A stretch of DNA of 64,000 bases from Spirometra erinaceieuropaei (Eukaryota > Platyhelminthes > Cestoda > Diphyllobothriidea > Diphyllobothriidae). The DNA is taken from contig CACRXP010000399.1 of NCBI GenBank assembly GCA_902702965.1, positions 466,528 through 530,527 on the forward strand, read 5' to 3'. Position numbers and translations under genes: made by a program. Shown here piece after piece: positions 1 to 10,404 of this stretch (the first letter of the stretch is position 1; each line of letters starts with the position of its first letter). The notes under the pieces are model-generated. The model worked only from the letters and a program-made list of their open reading frames with translations, ran no database searches and was not told where the DNA came from.

Positions 1-479
1 ACGTCCGGAATATAATAGAATTATTCTGCATGTAAATCAGCATTACGACCCAACTTAAGTACGGCTTTACAATAGAAGGCGTCTTTCAGAATTTCTGCTA
101 GCCTTTAATGATGTATTTGTGCATCATTTAATGAAGTGGAAGTCTTCAACTGAATGCCAGTCTATTGCATTTGTACACCTCCTTGAACGAATTAGTCGGC
201 GGAACGAGCTTACCTAGCATGATTAAGCTGGCTATGGCCGTCTTGTTTTGGTCCTGGTGAATGTAATGACGTGGGACTTTATGGGCTGCTGAAGGCCCTG
301 GATGCGTTTTGATGGAGGTGATATCTAAATGGCAAATATCAATTGTTAGACAGTCTCAAACGGAGGTGCTCTGCAATTATAGGGTTTATGCTGTAGGGGA
401 TAGTGAGTTAAATGTGCGGTTAGTACCAGTGTGACATAACAGATGATTGCACCTTCGTCAGTAGCCGGAGGCAGATCCT
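1..479. other. Anonymous sequence, no gene seen
   Basis: No open frame with recognisable protein motifs and no clear repeat was seen here. It may be the flank of the short LTR-like piece that follows. Confidence 0.4.
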
Positions 480-600
480 ACGATTAGAGTCAGGAAGCCT
501 CTGCGCAAACATATAACAAGAAATAGAGAGATTCCATTCAGTATATGGGAGGCGACAACGGGGTTACACGCAGATATATGTGCAGATTATGATAGGCAGC
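480..600 (-). repeat. Short gypsy LTR-like fragment
   Basis: About 75 bases around 505-580 (a run of 'ataacaagaaatagagaga', then 'gggaggcgacaacgggg') resemble the LTR region at 5752-5830 in the same orientation. The neighbouring integrase end seen at 6020-6168 is not found here, so this is a short orphan LTR piece. The resemblance was judged by eye and the ends are approximate. Confidence 0.4.
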
Positions 601-1844
601 AGGGATAAAGTTGACGTGATTGACCCTATCTGGGTGAGATGTGTTGGTAAGTTATGGTTATGCAGCCGCCCCTGATGCATACAACATTGTTGACCTTCTT
701 AATTAATTTGAGTTCGTATGATTATTTTGGCATGGTGTTGCTGTGCATTGCGGTGACGTTTAGTTGACTGCCTTGTTTCTTTGTTGCTGTTTTTTTACAT
801 TTTTCGACCCAATGTCGGTGGTTTTTCTTGACTTCCAACCTGTCGTCGCGTTCTCACTTTCGCGCTGGACAATTTGGCGTTGGGGTTTACGGTTGCTGTT
901 AAGGGTTATGGTCAACCACTCAACCTGCGACTGCGCATTCCCAATTGACCTCGTCATATGTGCGTTCCCCGGTCCCACCTGTAATTACCCCTACTACCAC
1001 CCGTTCCGTAGTACAGGTAGCTGTGTTTGTAACCTCAGTTGCGGCTACATTACAATATCTGACCGAGGCGGCTTTATTTGGAGATATTCAGCTCGTGCTT
1101 TGCATCCAACAAAGCAATACACGCTGAATACACAAATAAATAGCTTGGAGACACTGCATGTCAGTGTAAATGCAGATCGTGGTCCACAGTAATTTTTAAA
1201 TTTAAAAAAAATTGTTTAAATCACATTTTACCCTTCCTTAAGGTATTATATTTTAAGAAAATTCAATTTTCCACCAAATGATGCTCGAGTGCTTACAGTT
1301 GATTAGTGAACAATAACTTAAAAATAGTCGATTTTTACGTTTCCGACGTCATATCTTAAGATAAGCAGCCAAACAAAAAATATATTATTTGAGTAGATTG
1401 GCAATATGTAATGTTCGTTCGCACTCCTCGAACTCGACAATTAATCTTCGTTCTTGGCTTTTGACACAAGGTGTGGACACCATAGTTTCTGTTGTTACGT
1501 ACATTTACCCATCATAGAACTGCGGCATCGTAATCAAGAGCAGTTTATTCCCCAGCTGTATATTATGGACGAGGGGTTAACCCATTCCGACTACATCGTC
1601 ACAGCCTATGATTACCGTAAGGCACGGTACAACGATGAAAATTTGTTGGCTGTTGAAAGGTAAGCGCAATACACCTATGAAACCCGAGATCACGGCTTCT
1701 TCTATTTTACCTCCCTGGACGCGCTTTTTCGCTATTATTGGTGAAAGGTTCGACAGCAGTCGAATATTTTTTGACTAAAACTTGCATTGAAATATGAGCT
1801 CAACGCAAAGAACCATATTCCGGATGCACGTATGTTTACACATA
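601..1844. other. No recognisable gene
   Basis: Overlapping open frames on both strands at 760-1192 encode nothing I recognise. The plus-strand frame of 142 codons begins with a hydrophobic Phe/Cys-rich stretch that looks like translated T-rich DNA. Sequence from about 1190 to 1440 is strongly AT-rich. A decayed gag region of the neighbouring LTR element is possible but not supported by any motif. Confidence 0.4.
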
Positions 1845-2126
1845 TAGACAGAATGGCATTACCGACAAAGACAAGGGAGACTGGAATGGCCATTTCTGGC
1901 TTATTAGCCGTCGTCAGCCAACCATACCAAAGCCCGAAGTTTGGAACACCCAAGTGTCGAACTCGCGACCTGTTGGTTTAGAAGTCCACGCCTCTACCCA
2001 CCGGGCCACGAGCCCGTTGCCCTGTCGGTTTTCGATCGGAAATATACAATGGTAGGGGGCGCTCACCGATCGTTCATACGGAACTCACTCGTTCGTTGTG
2101 GTTTAAGGGCTCTCTCTCTTGCCTAT
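1845..2126 (-). repeat. SINE-like element with tRNA-like head and hammerhead-like core, copy 1
   Basis: This is the reverse complement of a short element seen at least nine times in the window. Read on the minus strand it starts with a TIR-like block (GGCTCTCTC...ACGGAACTCACTCG...GATCGGTGAGCGCC), then a tRNA-like segment with a degenerate B box (GTCGCGAGTTCGA), then TTCCAAACTTCGGGCTTTGGTATGG, the core CTGACGACGGCTAATAAGCC followed by AGAAATGGCCATTCC, and the tail CTTTGTCGGTAAT. The copy is compact and well preserved. It lies just upstream of a galactosyltransferase exon remnant. The class (tRNA-derived SINE, possibly retrozyme-like) is an inference. Confidence 0.7.
1874..1930 (-). ncRNA. Candidate type I hammerhead-like ribozyme in the SINE-like element
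   Basis: On the minus strand the order is: strand ending TTGG, core CTGACGA, a stem II of GGCT/AGCC around loop AATA, GAA, the self-complementary octamer ATGGCCAT, T, then CCAG. The flanking TTGG/CCAG pair as stem I. The zero-loop ATGGCCAT could only work as stem III between two RNA molecules, as known for minimal stem III hammerheads. One departure from consensus is visible: the base after CTGACGA is C with no canonical partner, where a G-C pair is usual. Confidence 0.5.
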
Positions 2127-2156
2127 CCTAAATATCACAAACTGAACAATTATTGA

Positions 2157-2500
2157 AAACTCGTCCTTTTATTTAAAACGACCATTGGATAGTCCCACAG
2201 CCAGTGTGGTCAATACCAGCATCTCATCCAAATCACAATAACCACCGTACAATTCTGAATTAAGTGAAATAAACGACAATGTGCTGAATCAAACATCGCT
2301 ATCGACGTTCACTTCGGAGAGCGAGAATGGGGTCATTAATGTGCCCTACAGCAACCGATCTGAAAATTTGTTTCTGTTTCTAACTCGTATGCTGCCATGC
2401 CTCGGCAAGCACGGGAAGCAATTTATCATAATTGACGTGGACGAAAATAATTCTGTCGTCATGGACAGTCCTCGTTCCTGTTTTGGCAGAATGAACTAGG
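2157..2500 (+). pseudogene. Beta-1,4-galactosyltransferase exon 1 remnant (paralogue A)
   Basis: The frame through 2281-2499 and just upstream reads NSELSEINDNVLNQ, then VPYSNRSENLFLFLTRMLP and KQFIII. The matching stretch of the intact gene at 46405-47042 has NSELSEVNDKVLSQ, VPYRNRTEHLFRFLTRMLP and KQYVII. The central Arg of VPYRNR is Ser here. The frame then leaves homology after about 2450 and hits a stop at 2497. The amino-terminal membrane anchor, the HDVD metal-binding part and any exon 2 are missing nearby. It is a dead fragment of the same gene family, on the same strand as the other two loci. Confidence 0.8.
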
Positions 2501-2987
2501 CATTGCCAATCTAAGTCGTGCAATTTTCCCACACATTTGGATAAAATAGGCACACTTAAAGTTAATAGTGGCGCCCGGAATAGGTCAGAGATATTAGTAG
2601 TTTAATCACTGTAACGTTGGATTAATGTTTTTTGCAAAAAATCCTTATTTTATTTCTAGGTTGGGTAACAATCGGGAGATGACACCCAAAAAAATCTGTT
2701 ACCTGGAAATAATACTTTAACAGTGAATTCAAACGCCTTCGGGCTATATCAGCGGTTGCAGGCCTACTTTCATGCACTACGTGGACTTTCCCCGACGCCC
2801 TAGCATGGACTGGCCGAACGAACATCGCAGGAGGTTACATGGACGATGGTCGCTGTTACCCAACCTTCCCCATCGTTACACACGTACACCTGAATATACG
2901 GCAAACATTGGCATTATGACAGTTTATTACAAAACAACATCACTTTTAAATAGGATAGGTCAGCAAATCATGGGACCGGAAGAGCTC
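2501..2987. other. No recognisable gene
   Basis: Only short frames on both strands, none with motifs I recognise. It lies between the galactosyltransferase remnant and the Merlin-like fragment and may hold more of the latter's element. Confidence 0.35.
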
Positions 2988-3218
2988 TCAGGCATTGAGG
3001 CCAATCCGAAGACGGTACTGTACTTCGTCTATATGAGCCCACACAGCTCGACCACATACAGGGCATTCCTCAAGGAGTTTCCTTTTCAGTCTACTCCAGT
3101 ATATCTCAATGGCATTTGTGTGCCGTCCGGTGGTAGGGACTTTGAAGTCCTTAGAGTGGTTAAAAGAGGAATGTAGATAGCGTTCTGAGGGAAGACGATA
3201 ATACGCTGGGTAGCACAA
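2988..3218 (-). mobile_element. Merlin (ISXO2/IS1016-like) DNA transposase fragment
   Basis: The 76-codon minus-strand frame contains FNHSKDFKVPTTGRHTN, then IEIYWSRLKRKLLE and, toward the end, VWAHIDEVQYRLRIGL. The layout NHS..F..P.TG.HTN.IE..WSRLK.KL, then IDE...R.R.G, is the carboxy-terminal signature of ISXO2-like DDE transposases. In animals these are the Merlin superfamily, known from schistosomes and other metazoans. Earlier catalytic Asp residues are not present in this short frame and I saw no terminal inverted repeats, so this is a 3' remnant. Assignment rests on motif recognition only. Confidence 0.65.
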
Positions 3219-5445
3219 ATGTGGGGAGCCTGGGATTATGAGTCAGTATTGCTGACGTACTTGTATCCTTTCAGTAGGCGTGCTTTTATTAGGTTACATA
3301 CTTACAACTGCCGATTGGGTTAAGGAAGGGCGCTTATGCTGTAAAGTCCTTCGTGCTCTTGCTCCAACTATACTTGGTTTACTTGGCGTACAGGCTCCGT
3401 CAGGATGCCTTTCTCCTTCCCCTTAACCGCCCCGAGAACGAGACGCTGTAATACTGTCTATATAGGCTCATTGCATTGCGCCCCCCTCCCACACGGAAAT
3501 CTTCAGTAAAAGGCGAAATACTTAACCTTTCCGGATATCGATTCAACACGCTTTAGGATATGCCTTTAATGTGTGAGTTCCTTCATTGGTAGTAACAGGC
3601 TGCTACCCCCACTCCCCCTAACACCTATCGCCTTTACGAACCAGCCGCGTTGTGTCTGACCGATAGAGGTGGTGCTCCACATCGCGTTCCATGCGTTTAC
3701 CGGGCGAGTTTGCAAGGCGCGTAGGTGTTGGGTGCGCTTAATCGATGCAGGTTTGCCCTTCGTGGCTTAGCCGTTCAGACGTTAAACGCCCCCGCTGACT
3801 TCGTGTGCGGTCTCCTAAGGCCGCTTGCCGTTTGCTTAGTTTGCTTTCGATTTGGTTCATTTCTCCTCCCTTAACTGCCACCAAAGCCGGGTCAGGAACG
3901 CCTACCCGACAATAGGGGTTTAGCCTTGCCTTGCACTATCACGGGTTCAGGTGTACGCCCGGGCGTCCGGATTTCTGTGTGGTCTCCTTCGGTCGCTTTC
4001 TTCTTGCGCTACGGCCGATTCCGTTCGCCTGGGCGGTTTGGCCGCCTTGCGGGGAGAGGTAGGTTTGCCCTATGCGCTTTCCGCTCCTTTTTTTCGGTTT
4101 GACGATTAGCGTACTTGCGACGTAGCCTTCGGATTGGTCAAGACAGGAAGGCTGTCTTCACATAGGCTTCCATCACTACCATCAACCATTACTCATTCAA
4201 TATCCGTTGGGGCATTTTTGGCTTAGGTTATGGGATCAAATGGGACCAAAAGTTGAGAGTTATAGTTAGGAATTCACTATTATTAGGCACAGTATAAAAG
4301 ATTTACAAACTTTTCCCGCAGCATCCGTTCTCACTGGCCAATATGTACACTGTCTGGCCGTTCAGTTGTTTGGACTGCCTACTTTTCCACGGGCCGCCAA
4401 TATTCACCTATGCGTACAATATCGATAACATATCACTGCTTACCTTTACGATCATCTGCAAATTATCTCCGTTTCCGATTGCAGTCCAGAGACTGGATAG
4501 GCCTGAGCAAAATGCGTATTTTTCATTCATACTTACCGTTGTTCGGGTTCCTCTTCTACCTCCCTGCTTGTCGACGGCATTTCCCGAGGATTCACCTTCA
4601 GTGCCAGTACTGTCTGGGGTACCTACAGCGGAATGGCCTTGGGCTTTTGGGTATCTCGTTCCTATTGGTTAAGGTTCACTTTTTAAATTTCCGCCACCTA
4701 TTTCACCTCAAAAAAATTTACTTATTAACTGCCTACACCTATTTTTTTATTTATTTTTCTTTAACTTGCCCATGGCTTTTCCGTTTGCCCCACCCTTAAA
4801 ACCCCCCTTTCCCACCGATCCCGTATTACAGGGACCTTCCTATCGGTTGCAGCATCCAGGCTACACACATTTGTCCTACCATACGCTGAATTGCAAACGG
4901 CAATTAAAATGCAAACAATAATAAATATCTAACTCTAAGTTGGGGGTGCTGCGTTTCATAAAAGAAAAAATAACGATAGCAAAATGAGTATAAGAAAAAC
5001 GACAAAAGGTAAATAATTGTACAGACTCACGGTAAATAAACCCTTCTCCACAAGCGTTGGCCGTAGGGTAAATGTGCTGGGTAAAAACCGAGACGTAGTC
5101 AGTGAGTGAGCCTTGTCGCTCTGATGAAAGTACCTCCAGTTAAATAGGCCAAAATATATAAGAGTTTGGTGTCGATTGACTACAAACGATTGGCGCAAGT
5201 AAGTGCAATCAACGAAACAATGATGTCAAGCAGCAGACGGACACAAAAGTCACGCTTTTTCACAAGTCGAAACCAAGTGTGTGTATTTTAGTTAATTTAA
5301 ACAATTGTGCAGAATTGTTCAGGTGTACAATTAAGTTTAGACTGAAAAATCGAAAAATTGAGCAAACCTACACAACTCCCCCACCAGAGCGTTTGTTGTA
5401 CAAAACAACGCTCGATAAAAAATGCAAAATGTTACACGAAAAGTA
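3219..5445. other. Anonymous sequence, partly GC-richer
   Basis: About 3300-4180 is richer in C and G than its surroundings and has many short blocks such as GGTCTCCT and GCCGCTTGC, but no long open frame. 4343-4799 contains overlapping frames of 109 and 129 codons rich in Phe, Leu and Tyr, typical of translated pyrimidine-rich DNA. 4950-5440 is AT-rich. No element could be named. Confidence 0.35.
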
Positions 5446-5551
5446 TGTGAGTTTGGCAGGAAAATGGATATGTTTACGATAACGACTTGAGGTGCGTGGT
5501 GGAGAAGAAGGAGAATCAGAATGGGTCGTAAGGGTGGTTCAGTGGAGGTGC
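5446..5551 (-). repeat. Extra partial copy of the gypsy LTR region
   Basis: This block (GAGTTTGGCAGGAAAATGG ... GAATCAGAATGGGTCGTAAG ... GTTCAGTGGAGG) repeats in the same orientation at 5847-5945, inside the left arm of the gypsy element. The left LTR region has therefore been partly duplicated. The two copies differ by scattered substitutions. Confidence 0.65.
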
Positions 5552-5555
5552 GCTC

Positions 5556-6168
5556 AATAGTTTTGCCAGTTGGCTGCTGGTGCATTTTCGTGTATGTACT
5601 TATTAAAGGATAATGCAGTCAGATTGATCTATCCACAATATGTCCACCTGACTTAATGCCTAATGTTTATGGGATAAAAGCTGAAGAAAACGGTCAACCA
5701 CAAGTTACTGCATCATCAAACCAGATTCCAAAAAGTCAGAATTGTGCGCCGTATAACAAGGAATAGAGGGATATAACGTTTTATTCTGTACATGGGAGGT
5801 GACAACGGGGATACATGCACGTATGTCCGTACACGAAAAAGTCTTTGAGTTTGGCAGGAAAATGGATATGTCTACGAGAACGAGTTGGGGTGCGTGGTGG
5901 AGTGGAAGGAGAATCAGAATGGGTCGTAAGGGTGGTTCAGTGGAGGGGACCGAAACGGGTGGGACGGTGCAGAGGAAGTCGGTGGCACAACTGACGGCAG
6001 GACGCCCTCAAGATACGCTGGCTTAAGTCTGTCGATGGAGACTGTGTCAGTTTAGTCAGCCTTCTGAATGACGTAATACTTGTACATCCGCTGAAGAACC
6101 TTATACGGGCCATCATATGGGGGAACAGAGAGTCTTGCAAACCGCGTCATGCCGGACGAAAACGAATG
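5556..6168 (-). repeat. Gypsy 3' end and LTR, left inverted arm
   Basis: Read on the minus strand this begins with the last part of an integrase, with words such as VRHDAV, DGPYKV, YYVIQK and SIDRLKPAYLE, followed by non-coding LTR sequence. The block is present again, inverted, at 8947-9578 with strong identity (for example GTGCATTTTCGTGTATGTAC occurs in both arms). Exact LTR termini and target duplications could not be set by eye. Confidence 0.75.
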
Positions 6169-8810
6169 GAGAAGATTAAAGGTCCTCATGCTCAAACACA
6201 CTTTCCGATGTCAGACGAGTGGGGGTTGAACGCAGTTGAGCCATGCGTTGTTTCAACTGCTGTACGAAGTTGCTCGGGATGTTGGTGTTCGTCGTCGAAG
6301 ACTGCACAAATTCACCGGGAGGCCGGAGGGGTGTACCGTGCACAAGTTCGGCGGCATTGCATTGGATGTCCTCCTTGACAGAAGATCGGATGCCCAAAAG
6401 CGCAAGAGGGAGATGGAGACTCCAAGAAGCTGAGTTGACAGTGTAGACGCTGCACGAGGCCGGTGGAGGCAGGGTGATATGCCGTAGGTTTGATGTGCGC
6501 ACACCCGAGCAGGTTAGTGAACTCACGGAAGAGGCTAGATGGGAATTGACTGCCGCGGTCAGTAGTAAGGGTGACTGGAACACCAACAGTTGAAATCCAG
6601 TGCGTCAGAAAAAACATGGCGATATATTCTGCCGAGGTATCCGAGATGGGGACGCCAATATGTCATCGCGTCAAACGGTCAACCGCTGTCAGAATATGCG
6701 TGTATCCGCGTGAAGGGGGTAGCGGGCCAACTAAATCCAAGTGGACGCGGTGGAATCGAATATCTGGAACGGCGAATGTACTTGGTGGAGAAAATGTGTG
6801 ACGGTATAGTTTATTTTTTCTGGCAAGCTAAACACTGCTTAGTTCAAAGAGCGATGTCAGAGTTCATCTTCGGCCAGATAAAACGCGGATGCCAGGATGT
6901 GACAGGGAATGGAAATGCTCAAACACTGTCTTGCGGCAGGATAGTGGAACAACAGGTCGAGGAGTGCCTGTGGGCCAGTGGCACAAAATTGTGCCTGATG
7001 ATGCGGGAAGTGGTGCGTCTCGAAGTTGCAGAGTAGTAGTAAAACGCAGGTCTTCAATCGACTTGTCGCCTGATTGGAGGTCTGTAAGCTTCGCCAGGTC
7101 GAAATCGGATGTAAGTGTGTTGACGTCCGGACTGGATAATGCAGCAGCAACGACATTGTCGCTGCCTTGGACGTAGCTAATATCTGCCGTGAACTGCGAT
7201 ATGCAGTACAGATGACAAACTTACCTGAGCGAGTACCTATCTGGCTTGGCCTTGAGGGCGTAAGTGAGAGTTTTGTGGTCGGTGTGAACCAAAAAAATCT
7301 CTGCCATCTAATAGGTGCCGGAAATGACGAATGGCCAGGCAGATGGCAAGGAGTTCGCGAGAGAAAGTACTGCAGCGAGTCTGCGCCGGGTGTAGCTTCT
7401 GTGAAAAGAAAGCCAATGGCTGCAACTGGTTATTCACCTGTTGATGAAGGACTGCGCCGACAGCACTGTTGGAAGCGTCTGTGGTCAAGATCAGCTGTGC
7501 GTGGGGATGGGAGCTGAGATGGTGGAGCAAAGTGACATTAGCAAGAGCTTTCTTAGCTGCCTCAAAGGCTGAATTAGTTGCTGGAGGACGTTTGGTGGGT
7601 TTTGCTGTAGACTTTAGAGGGTCAGTTGAGGGAGCTAGGGTCGCCACACAGTGAGGTATAAGACGTCTGTAATAGTTGAGAAGACCTATAAACGCCCCAG
7701 CTTAGTTAGGGTCTTGGGGACAGGGAATGACAGGATGCTCTGCACCTTCTTTAACAGCGGTGTGATTCCATGCTGATCGACGAGGAAACCAAGGAAATCT
7801 AGAGGAGAGACGCCAAAGATACATTTTTCGACGTTTAATTGCAGGTCGTGTTGCTGGAAACGGTCGAATATCTGGCGCAAATGCGAGGCATGTTCCTCTG
7901 CCGAAGAACTTGCGACGAGTATGTCGTCAATGTAGATAAAGTGAATGAGAGACCCCGCAATACCTCATCGATGAAGCGTTGGAAGGATTAGGTCGCGTTA
8001 CGCAAACCAAAAGGCATGCGAAGGAATTCAAACAAACCGACAGGTGTTGTGACGGCGGTCTTGGGGATGACTTCTTCCTCGACCGGAATTTTGTGATATG
8101 CCCTCACGAGGTCTATTTCGGGAAAAATAGTTTTCCGGCTAGCGTGTGAGAAAAATCGTGCATATGGGGAATAGGGTATCGGTCGGTAACAGTGGCTCTT
8201 TTGAGAGTGCGATAGTCGCCGCATGGTCTCAAATCATCAGTGGATTTCTTGGGTACCATGTGGAGGGCAGAAACCCATGGGCTGGAGGAAAGACGAATAA
8301 TTCCTAAGATCATCATATGCTCAAATTCGTTCCTTGCTATCGGACGTTTTTCGGGTGAAGACGGCGAGGATGAGCGTAAACAGGTTGCCCCGTGGTGACG
8401 AGTAGTCCTTCAAAATGTCAGCGAAAGGTGAGCTTGGTACGGTCAATTGGATGCTAACCGAGGGTTCAGAAGCCGTTATCCCTACGGTAAAGATTGTATT
8501 GTGGAATCGATGAGTTTTCAATGCTTGAGGTCGACTGCACGGCCAAATCGTGTCAGGGAGGGATGCACTTGCGTGCCTTCGGACCGTAGACGCGATGACA
8601 CCAACACAGATTTGTGGAGCGATGTTCACGAGATTTAGAACGACGGCGTGAGGGTGACCGGTTGCACATTGTGCTCACATGTGTGCAGAGAAGACGTACA
8701 ATGTCTCTTACATGATCTGAGTCACCGCGGTCGGGACTGCTAGGTGGTCCTAAAGGACCTGATGGCGTGGTGGCTCTGCGTGATGAGCAACGACAGGCCG
8801 ACCGGTCCAT
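6020..8810 (-). pseudogene. Ty3/gypsy gag-pol remnant (zinc knuckle, RT, RNase H, integrase)
   Basis: Domains run along the minus strand in gypsy order. A Cys/His motif (CWCHRVYGPKARKC) lies near 8600-8640. The reverse transcriptase begins at 8316 with [23 protein letters not shown] and FLRMPFGLRNAT. A frame change then leads to YIDD, the catalytic pair, at about 7917-7935, then LGFLVDQHGITPL near 7790. RNase H (7237-7647) has LILTTDASNSAVGAVLHQ and SRELLAICLAIRHFRHLLDG. Integrase core pieces follow: FHRVHLDLVGPLPPS, then LTTDRGSQFPSS at about 6550, then ELVHGTPLRPPGEF and the carboxy-terminal DGPYKV part. The protease Asp motif was not found. Several frame changes and stops make it dead. Ty3/gypsy elements normally copy RNA into DNA and integrate it with these enzymes. 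Confidence 0.88.
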
Positions 8811-8946
8811 ACAAGTGTCATGTCCAAGTTAAGGAGTGCCTTCTGGACAAGAGATGACTATTCTATCCGATCTGACGGGCACCGAGGTCGGTTGAATATT
8901 GGCGCATGTCGCTCCGACCGGGTAACAGTCGCTGATCCTGTCTTCA

Positions 8947-9578
8947 TTCGTTTTCGTCCGGCATGACGCGGTTCGCAAGTCTCTCTGTTCCCCATATGAT
9001 GGCCCGTATAAGGTTCTTCAGCGGATGTACAAGTATTACGTCATTCAGAAGGCTGACTAAACTGACACAGTCTCCATCGACAGACTTAAGCCAGCGTATC
9101 TTGAGGGCGTCCTGCCGTAAGTTGTGCCAACGACTTCCTCTGCACCGTCCCACCCGATCCACCCTTTTCGGTCTCCTCCAATGAACCACCCCTACGACCC
9201 ATCCTGAATCTCCTTCCACTCCACCACGCACCCCAACTCGTTCTCGTAGACATATTCATTTTCCTGCCAAACTCAGAGACTTTTTCCTTGCAACATATAT
9301 CTACGGAGATACGTGCATGTATCCCCGTTGTCACCTCCCATCTACAGAATAAAATGTTATCTCTCTTCTTTTTTGTTATACGACGCACAATTCTGACTTT
9401 TTGGAATCTGGCTTGATGATGCAGTAACTTGTGGTTCACCGCTTACGTCAAATTTTATCCCATAATCATTAGGCACTAAGTCAGGTGGACATATTGTGGA
9501 TAGATCAGTCTGACTGCATTATCCTTTAATAAGTACATACACGAAAATGCACCAGCAGCCAACTGGCAAAACTATTAA
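8947..9578 (+). repeat. Inverted copy of gypsy integrase end and LTR, right arm
   Basis: From the word CATTCGTTTTCGTCCGGCAT onward this plus-strand block reads the same integrase carboxy terminus and LTR as the minus strand of 5556-6168. It contains an insertion of roughly 20 bases relative to the left arm around 9288-9310 (CCTTGCAACATATATCTACG). No RT or RNase H lies on the plus strand before it, so only the 3' end of a second copy is present, head-to-head with the first. Confidence 0.8.
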
Positions 9579-9914
9579 ACGCCCAATTTCAGAAGCCGTA
9601 TTGAATCCTGCATCTGAGCTACGAAGCAGATAATATCTCTCCATTTAAATTAATACACACGATACTTCGTGGGTTTGACGGAGGTTAAAAGTACTACGCA
9701 TATGAATTCGAGCAGACCGATGTAGAAATACGTGCGCACCACACACACGTGCACGCCATATGCTGTGGTCCGCAGGAGTGAGTTTGATCCTTAATTTACA
9801 CAGGGGGTCTTTAGAGTGCAAAAGCGACAATTAGCATCATCAGCCTACCACACCCAATCTCAGGTGTAGAGCATCTTGAAGTAGAATTAGTCATCTGTGC
9901 TACACATTCAGTCC
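9579..9914. other. Anonymous sequence
   Basis: No open frame or repeat I can name. It links the gypsy arm to a dispersed repeat that recurs at 55378. Confidence 0.35.
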
Positions 9915-10145
9915 TCGAATAGTGCAGGTCGTGATCATGGCCGCCAGCCATCCTCATCGTCGTTCTGACCCGCTGCGACCCTGCTGTTGGTTAGAACTCT
10001 GATTAGGTATTTATTGTGTATTAGGGGGTTGGGTAGTACGCCTAGGTGCGGGTCCAACCGTACCAGCCAGCTGCAACCTCTCCCACCTCCGGTCTTCTTG
10101 AATATGTCTTGACGTCGGGTTTGGGTGCGTAGCGGGTGCGTAGGG
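9915..10145 (+). repeat. Dispersed repeat family R1, copy 1
   Basis: This block shares long words with 55378-55600 in the same orientation: GATCATGGCCGCC, TTCTGACCCGCTG, TATTAGGGGGTTGGGTAGTA, CGCCTAGGTGCGGGTCC, CCGTACCAGCCA, GGTCTTCTTG. It encodes no recognisable protein. It directly abuts a SINE-like copy. It could be the untranslated end of a retroelement not otherwise present here. Confidence 0.7.
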
Positions 10146-10369
10146 AGTGCCTTAAGGGCTCACTCTCGAGCCCAGCAAGCAGCTGCACAGCTGACGACGT
10201 CTAATAAGCCAGAAATGGCCATTCCAGTCTCGCTTGACTTTGTCGGTAATACTATTCTGCCTATATATCATGCGCCGCTGTGCGGCTGCTGGTTCGGCTC
10301 GAGAGAGAGCCCTTAAGGCACAACGGAACGAGTGAGTTCCGTAAGAACGATCGGTGAGCGCCACTTACC

Positions 10370-10372
<3 letters not shown>
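10145..10372 (+). repeat. SINE-like element copy 2 with inverted ends
   Basis: The copy starts with GTGCCTTAAGGGCTCACTCT and GCAGCTGCACAG, passes through the hammerhead-like core (CTGACGA at 10191-10197, then TCTAATAAGCCAGAAATGGC), and ends with CTGTGCGGCTGCTGGTTCGG and GAGAGAGCCCTTAAGGCAC. The first and last 50 or so bases are therefore inverted repeats of each other. The tRNA-like head is missing. The normal stem I partner of the core is lost at the 5' junction, so the ribozyme-like fold is probably broken in this copy. Confidence 0.75.

Positions 10373-10400
<28 letters not shown>
10371..10400. repeat. (AT)n microsatellite beside SINE-like copy 2
   Basis: An uninterrupted AT tract directly abuts the end of the SINE-like copy. 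Similar tracts adjoin several other copies. Confidence 0.9.

Positions 10401-10401
<1 letters not shown>

Positions 10402-10404
<3 letters not shown>

Noticed and set aside
764..1192. 142-codon frame as a membrane protein gene
   Set aside because: Overlaps frames in two other phases, its start is translated T-rich DNA, and no domain is visible.
3300..4180. Ribosomal RNA or other structural RNA in the GC-richer stretch
   Set aside because: None of the universally conserved rRNA words I know were found; the composition alone is not evidence.
6571..7176. Plus-strand frames across the gypsy element (76-148 codons)
   Set aside because: They are antisense shadows of the integrase and RNase H coding strand.
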